The notes under the pieces: generated by a model
The model's input: the letters and a program-made list of their open reading frames with translations, nothing else
Told to the model about the DNA's origin: nothing
Database searches by the model: none
IMG/VR virus record: IMGVR_UViG_3300020439_001354
Span: 1-38,607 of that record
Strand: one strand, 5' to 3'
DNA length: 38,607 nt
Origin: a virus
Program-made: the position numbers and the translations under genes
In this document: piece by piece, positions 36,349 to 38,607 of the stretch
Numbering within the stretch: the first letter of the stretch is position 1
Layout: every line of letters starts with the position of its first letter

Positions 36349-38607
36349 ATGAACTTTTATACTTACGCACGTCATTATGGTGACAAAGTCCTCGTTCGAG
36401 GCATCAAGAATGGTAAACGATTTGTTTCAAGAGAACAATTTCGTCCCACTTTATTTGTTAAGGCAAATCAACCCTCAAAATATAAATCCATTTATGGTGA
36501 CAATCTACAACCTATTCAATTCGAAGGCAACAAAGCTGCTAATGAATTCTTTGATAACTACAAAGACGTAGCTAACTATCCTATTTACGGACAAAACTAC
36601 TATGCGTATCAATACATCACAGAAAAATATCCTGGTGAGGTAGCATGGGACAAAAAACATATTTCAATATGGTCCATGGATATAGAAACAACAGCAGACG
36701 CAGGTTTTCCTAATGTAGATAATCCTACTGAACAGATGTTGGTTATTACTATGCAGGATAACTACACTAAAAAGATAAAAACATTTGGTTTACATAGCTG
36801 GGAGCCTGGAGAGGAAACAAAACATTTAGATGTAGATTATGTTCAATGTAAAGATGAATATACTCTACTTAAAACTTTCTTAGAGTGGTGGCAGGAAAAC
36901 TGTCCCGATGTTATTACAGGTTGGAACTCAGCATTGTTTGATATTCCTTACTTGTTGGCTAGAACAGAACGTATATTAGGAGATGGAGAACATAAAAAGT
37001 TTTCTCCCTTTGGACTTGTAAACAAGCGTCCTATTAGATTCCAAACTAGGGAGATGACGGCGTATGAGATTACAGGTGTTGCACAACTAGATTATTTGGA
37101 CTTGTACAAGAAGTTTACTTATGTTACTCGTGAGTCCTACAAACTAGACTTTATTGCAGAAACAGAACTTGGTGAGAAAAAACTTGAATCAGGTTATGAA
37201 ACATTCAAAGAGTTTTATGATAATGACTGGAATAGATTTGTAGATTATAATATCATTGATACAGTTCTTATTGATAAACTTGAGGACAAGATGAAACTTA
37301 TTGAACTTGCCCTTACAATGGCATACGATGCTAAATGTAATTACAATGATGTTTATTCAGCAGTAAGAACCTGGGACAGTATTCTTTACAATCATCTATG
37401 GGATAAAAATATTGTTATACACCAAGGTGGTGGACGTAAGGAAAGGCAAATCGAAGGTGCCTTTGTACAGGAACCTGTTCCAGGTGGGTATGATTGGGTA
37501 TCATCATTCGATGCTACAAGTCTATATCCTAGTATTATTATGCAATACAACATGAGTCCTGAGACTATTGTTCCTGGATTCAAGTATGATGTAACTGTTG
37601 ATGACCTACTAGATAGATACAAACTAGACAAACTTAAGGAGAAAAACTATGCCATGGCAGCTAATGGTGTATGTTTCTCACGCGAACAAAAAGGTTTGTT
37701 TCCTGAGATAGTACAAAAGTTCTTTGATGATAGATTGAGATACAAGGGACTGATGCAGGAGGCACAACGTAAGTATCAAGAAACAGGTGCCAAGGCATAT
37801 CAGAATGAGGTTAGTAAATATAATAACTTCCAGATGGCTCGTAAGATTCAATTAAACAGTTTATATGGTGCGTTGGCAAATCAATACTTTAGATTCTATG
37901 ATGATAGGATTGCTGAAGGTATTACAATGTCAGGTCAATTAATTATCCGTGATACAGCTAAAGCACTTGATGTGTTTATGAATAAGGTATGTGGAACCGA
38001 GGACAAAGTTTACTCGTTCTATTCAGATACAGATTCCTGTTATGTAACATTACAAGATATGGTTACAAACTTTTTTGCTGACAAACCTAAGGATAAGGTA
38101 CTTGACTTACTAGATAAAATAGGTACTGACAAAATAGAACCTGCTATTGATAATGCTATGGTTAGATTGGCAAACTACACAAATGCCTTTGAGAAAAAGA
38201 TAGTATTCAAACGTGAAGTAATCGCGGACAAAGGTGTATGGGTTGCTAAAAAACGTTATGCACTTAATGTATTAGATGATGAAGGACTACGTCTTACAAA
38301 ACCTAAACTAAAAATTATGGGACTAGAAATAGTTAGAAGTTCAACTCCTCAGGTTGTTAGGGAGGCTCTACGTGAGGCTGTTCGTTTGGTATTGACTAGT
38401 GATGAGAAAACTTTACAAGAATATATCGAGAACGTAAAGGATAACTTCAACAAACAAAGTGCTGAGGAAGTTGCTTTCCCTAGAGGGTGTAACAACATAG
38501 AAAAATATAAAACAAGTAATGGCATCTATGCTAAGGGTACTCCTATTCACGTTCGAGGTGCCTTATTATACAATACACATCTAAATAAACGTGAACTAGG
38601 CTACAAG
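36349..38607 (+). CDS. 43: DNA polymerase gp43, 3'-truncated by window edge
   Basis: Family B replicative polymerase with proofreading. The frame is open for 753 codons from ATG 36349 to the last base, with no stop. Motifs visible are ExoI SMDIETTAD (about 108-116), ExoII GWNSALFDIPYL, ExoIII YNIIDTVLIDKL, motif A SFDATSLYPSIIMQYNMSPE (about residue 388), motif B KIQLNSLYGALANQ (about 505), and motif C FYSDTDSC (about 557). Catalytic acids are intact. Full length would be near 830-900 residues judging by T4 (898), so the thumb end is missing. It has its own early promoter. Confidence 0.97.
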   Translation, partial: MNFYTYARHYGDKVLVRGIKNGKRFVSREQFRPTLFVKANQPSKYKSIYGDNLQPIQFEGNKAANEFFDNYKDVANYPIYGQNYYAYQYITEKYPGEVAWDKKHISIWSMDIETTADAGFPNVDNPTEQMLVITMQDNYTKKIKTFGLHSWEPGEETKHLDVDYVQCKDEYTLLKTFLEWWQENCPDVITGWNSALFDIPYLLARTERILGDGEHKKFSPFGLVNKRPIRFQTREMTAYEITGVAQLDYLDLYKKFTYVTRESYKLDFIAETELGEKKLESGYETFKEFYDNDWNRFVDYNIIDTVLIDKLEDKMKLIELALTMAYDAKCNYNDVYSAVRTWDSILYNHLWDKNIVIHQGGGRKERQIEGAFVQEPVPGGYDWVSSFDATSLYPSIIMQYNMSPETIVPGFKYDVTVDDLLDRYKLDKLKEKNYAMAANGVCFSREQKGLFPEIVQKFFDDRLRYKGLMQEAQRKYQETGAKAYQNEVSKYNNFQMARKIQLNSLYGALANQYFRFYDDRIAEGITMSGQLIIRDTAKALDVFMNKVCGTEDKVYSFYSDTDSCYVTLQDMVTNFFADKPKDKVLDLLDKIGTDKIEPAIDNAMVRLANYTNAFEKKIVFKREVIADKGVWVAKKRYALNVLDDEGLRLTKPKLKIMGLEIVRSSTPQVVREALREAVRLVLTSDEKTLQEYIENVKDNFNKQSAEEVAFPRGCNNIEKYKTSNGIYAKGTPIHVRGALLYNTHLNKRELGYK

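Noticed and set aside
36377-36571. 64-codon + strand frame at the start of gp43
   Set aside because: Lies wholly inside the polymerase gene in another frame; no ribosome-binding site.
1-38607. tRNA genes, CRISPR arrays, insertion sequences
   Set aside because: No cloverleaf, spaced-repeat array or transposase was recognised; intergenic gaps are nearly all under 110 bases and are accounted for by promoters, terminators and leaders.

Overview
The window is a contiguous piece of a T4-like marine myovirus genome (AT-rich, tightly packed, nearly all genes on the + strand, many 1-20 base overlaps). T4 core proteins are recognisable by sequence: portal, prohead protease, scaffold, major capsid protein, UvsY, UvsW, the late sigma factor gp55, gp47/gp46, clamp gp45, clamp loader gp44/gp62, RegA and DNA polymerase gp43. 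The accessory genes (CobS/CobT-like pair, Sm-like proteins, peptide deformylase, SET protein, 2OG oxygenase, Hsp20, twitch-type radical SAM) are of the kind seen in cyanophages and pelagiphages. No photosynthesis gene is present and a TonB-dependent outer-membrane receptor is, so I infer a heterotrophic Gram-negative marine host. The host species cannot be read from the window. Both ends cut genes: gp20 lacks its start and gp43 lacks its end.

Layout. 1-5.9 kb: head module (gp20, prohead core genes, gp21, gp22, gp23), with late promoters before gp22 and gp23 and a strong terminator after gp23. 6-8.1 kb: small accessory genes, namely a lipoprotein, the only minus-strand gene, an IscU/IscA iron-sulfur pair, a small basic protein and a tail-tube-like protein. 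8.1-11.5 kb: uvsY, a mini sulfotransferase-like gene, uvsW, an Sm-like gene and gp55. 11.5-17.9 kb: a 7-deazaguanine DNA-modification cluster, with queE, a Gpt-like guanine phosphoribosyltransferase, folE, a DexA-like exonuclease, a TGT/DpdA-like transglycosylase, an unknown gene, a QueD-like T-fold protein, a glycosyltransferase and queD. 17.9-22.7 kb: gp47/gp46, glutaredoxin, SET protein, peptide deformylase, an unknown gene and a ClpP-like protease. 22.7-24.3 kb: TonB-dependent receptor. 24.4-28 kb: a VWA/HExxH protein and a MoxR-type ATPase, each behind a copy of the same promoter. 28-29.6 kb: a DUF3310-like protein, a metzincin-type metalloprotease and a late unknown protein. 29.6-38.6 kb: replication module (45, peroxiredoxin, 44, 62, regA, radical SAM, 2OG oxygenase, Hsp20, Sm-like, nuclease, 43).

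How it fits together. FolE, QueD and QueE would convert GTP to 7-carboxy-7-deazaguanine. The DpdA-like enzyme would swap it, or preQ0 made by a host QueC, for guanine in phage DNA. The Gpt-like enzyme could return the expelled guanine to the GTP pool. The IscU/IscA pair could supply clusters to the two radical SAM enzymes. Regulation looks two-tiered: TTGACt-N17-TATAAT early promoters with a shared spacer pattern precede uvsY, the VWA gene, the MoxR gene, gp45 and gp43, with a looser match at queE; TATAAATA late promoters precede gp22, gp23, iscU, folE, the 29.2 kb gene and regA. I found no tRNA, CRISPR array or insertion sequence.
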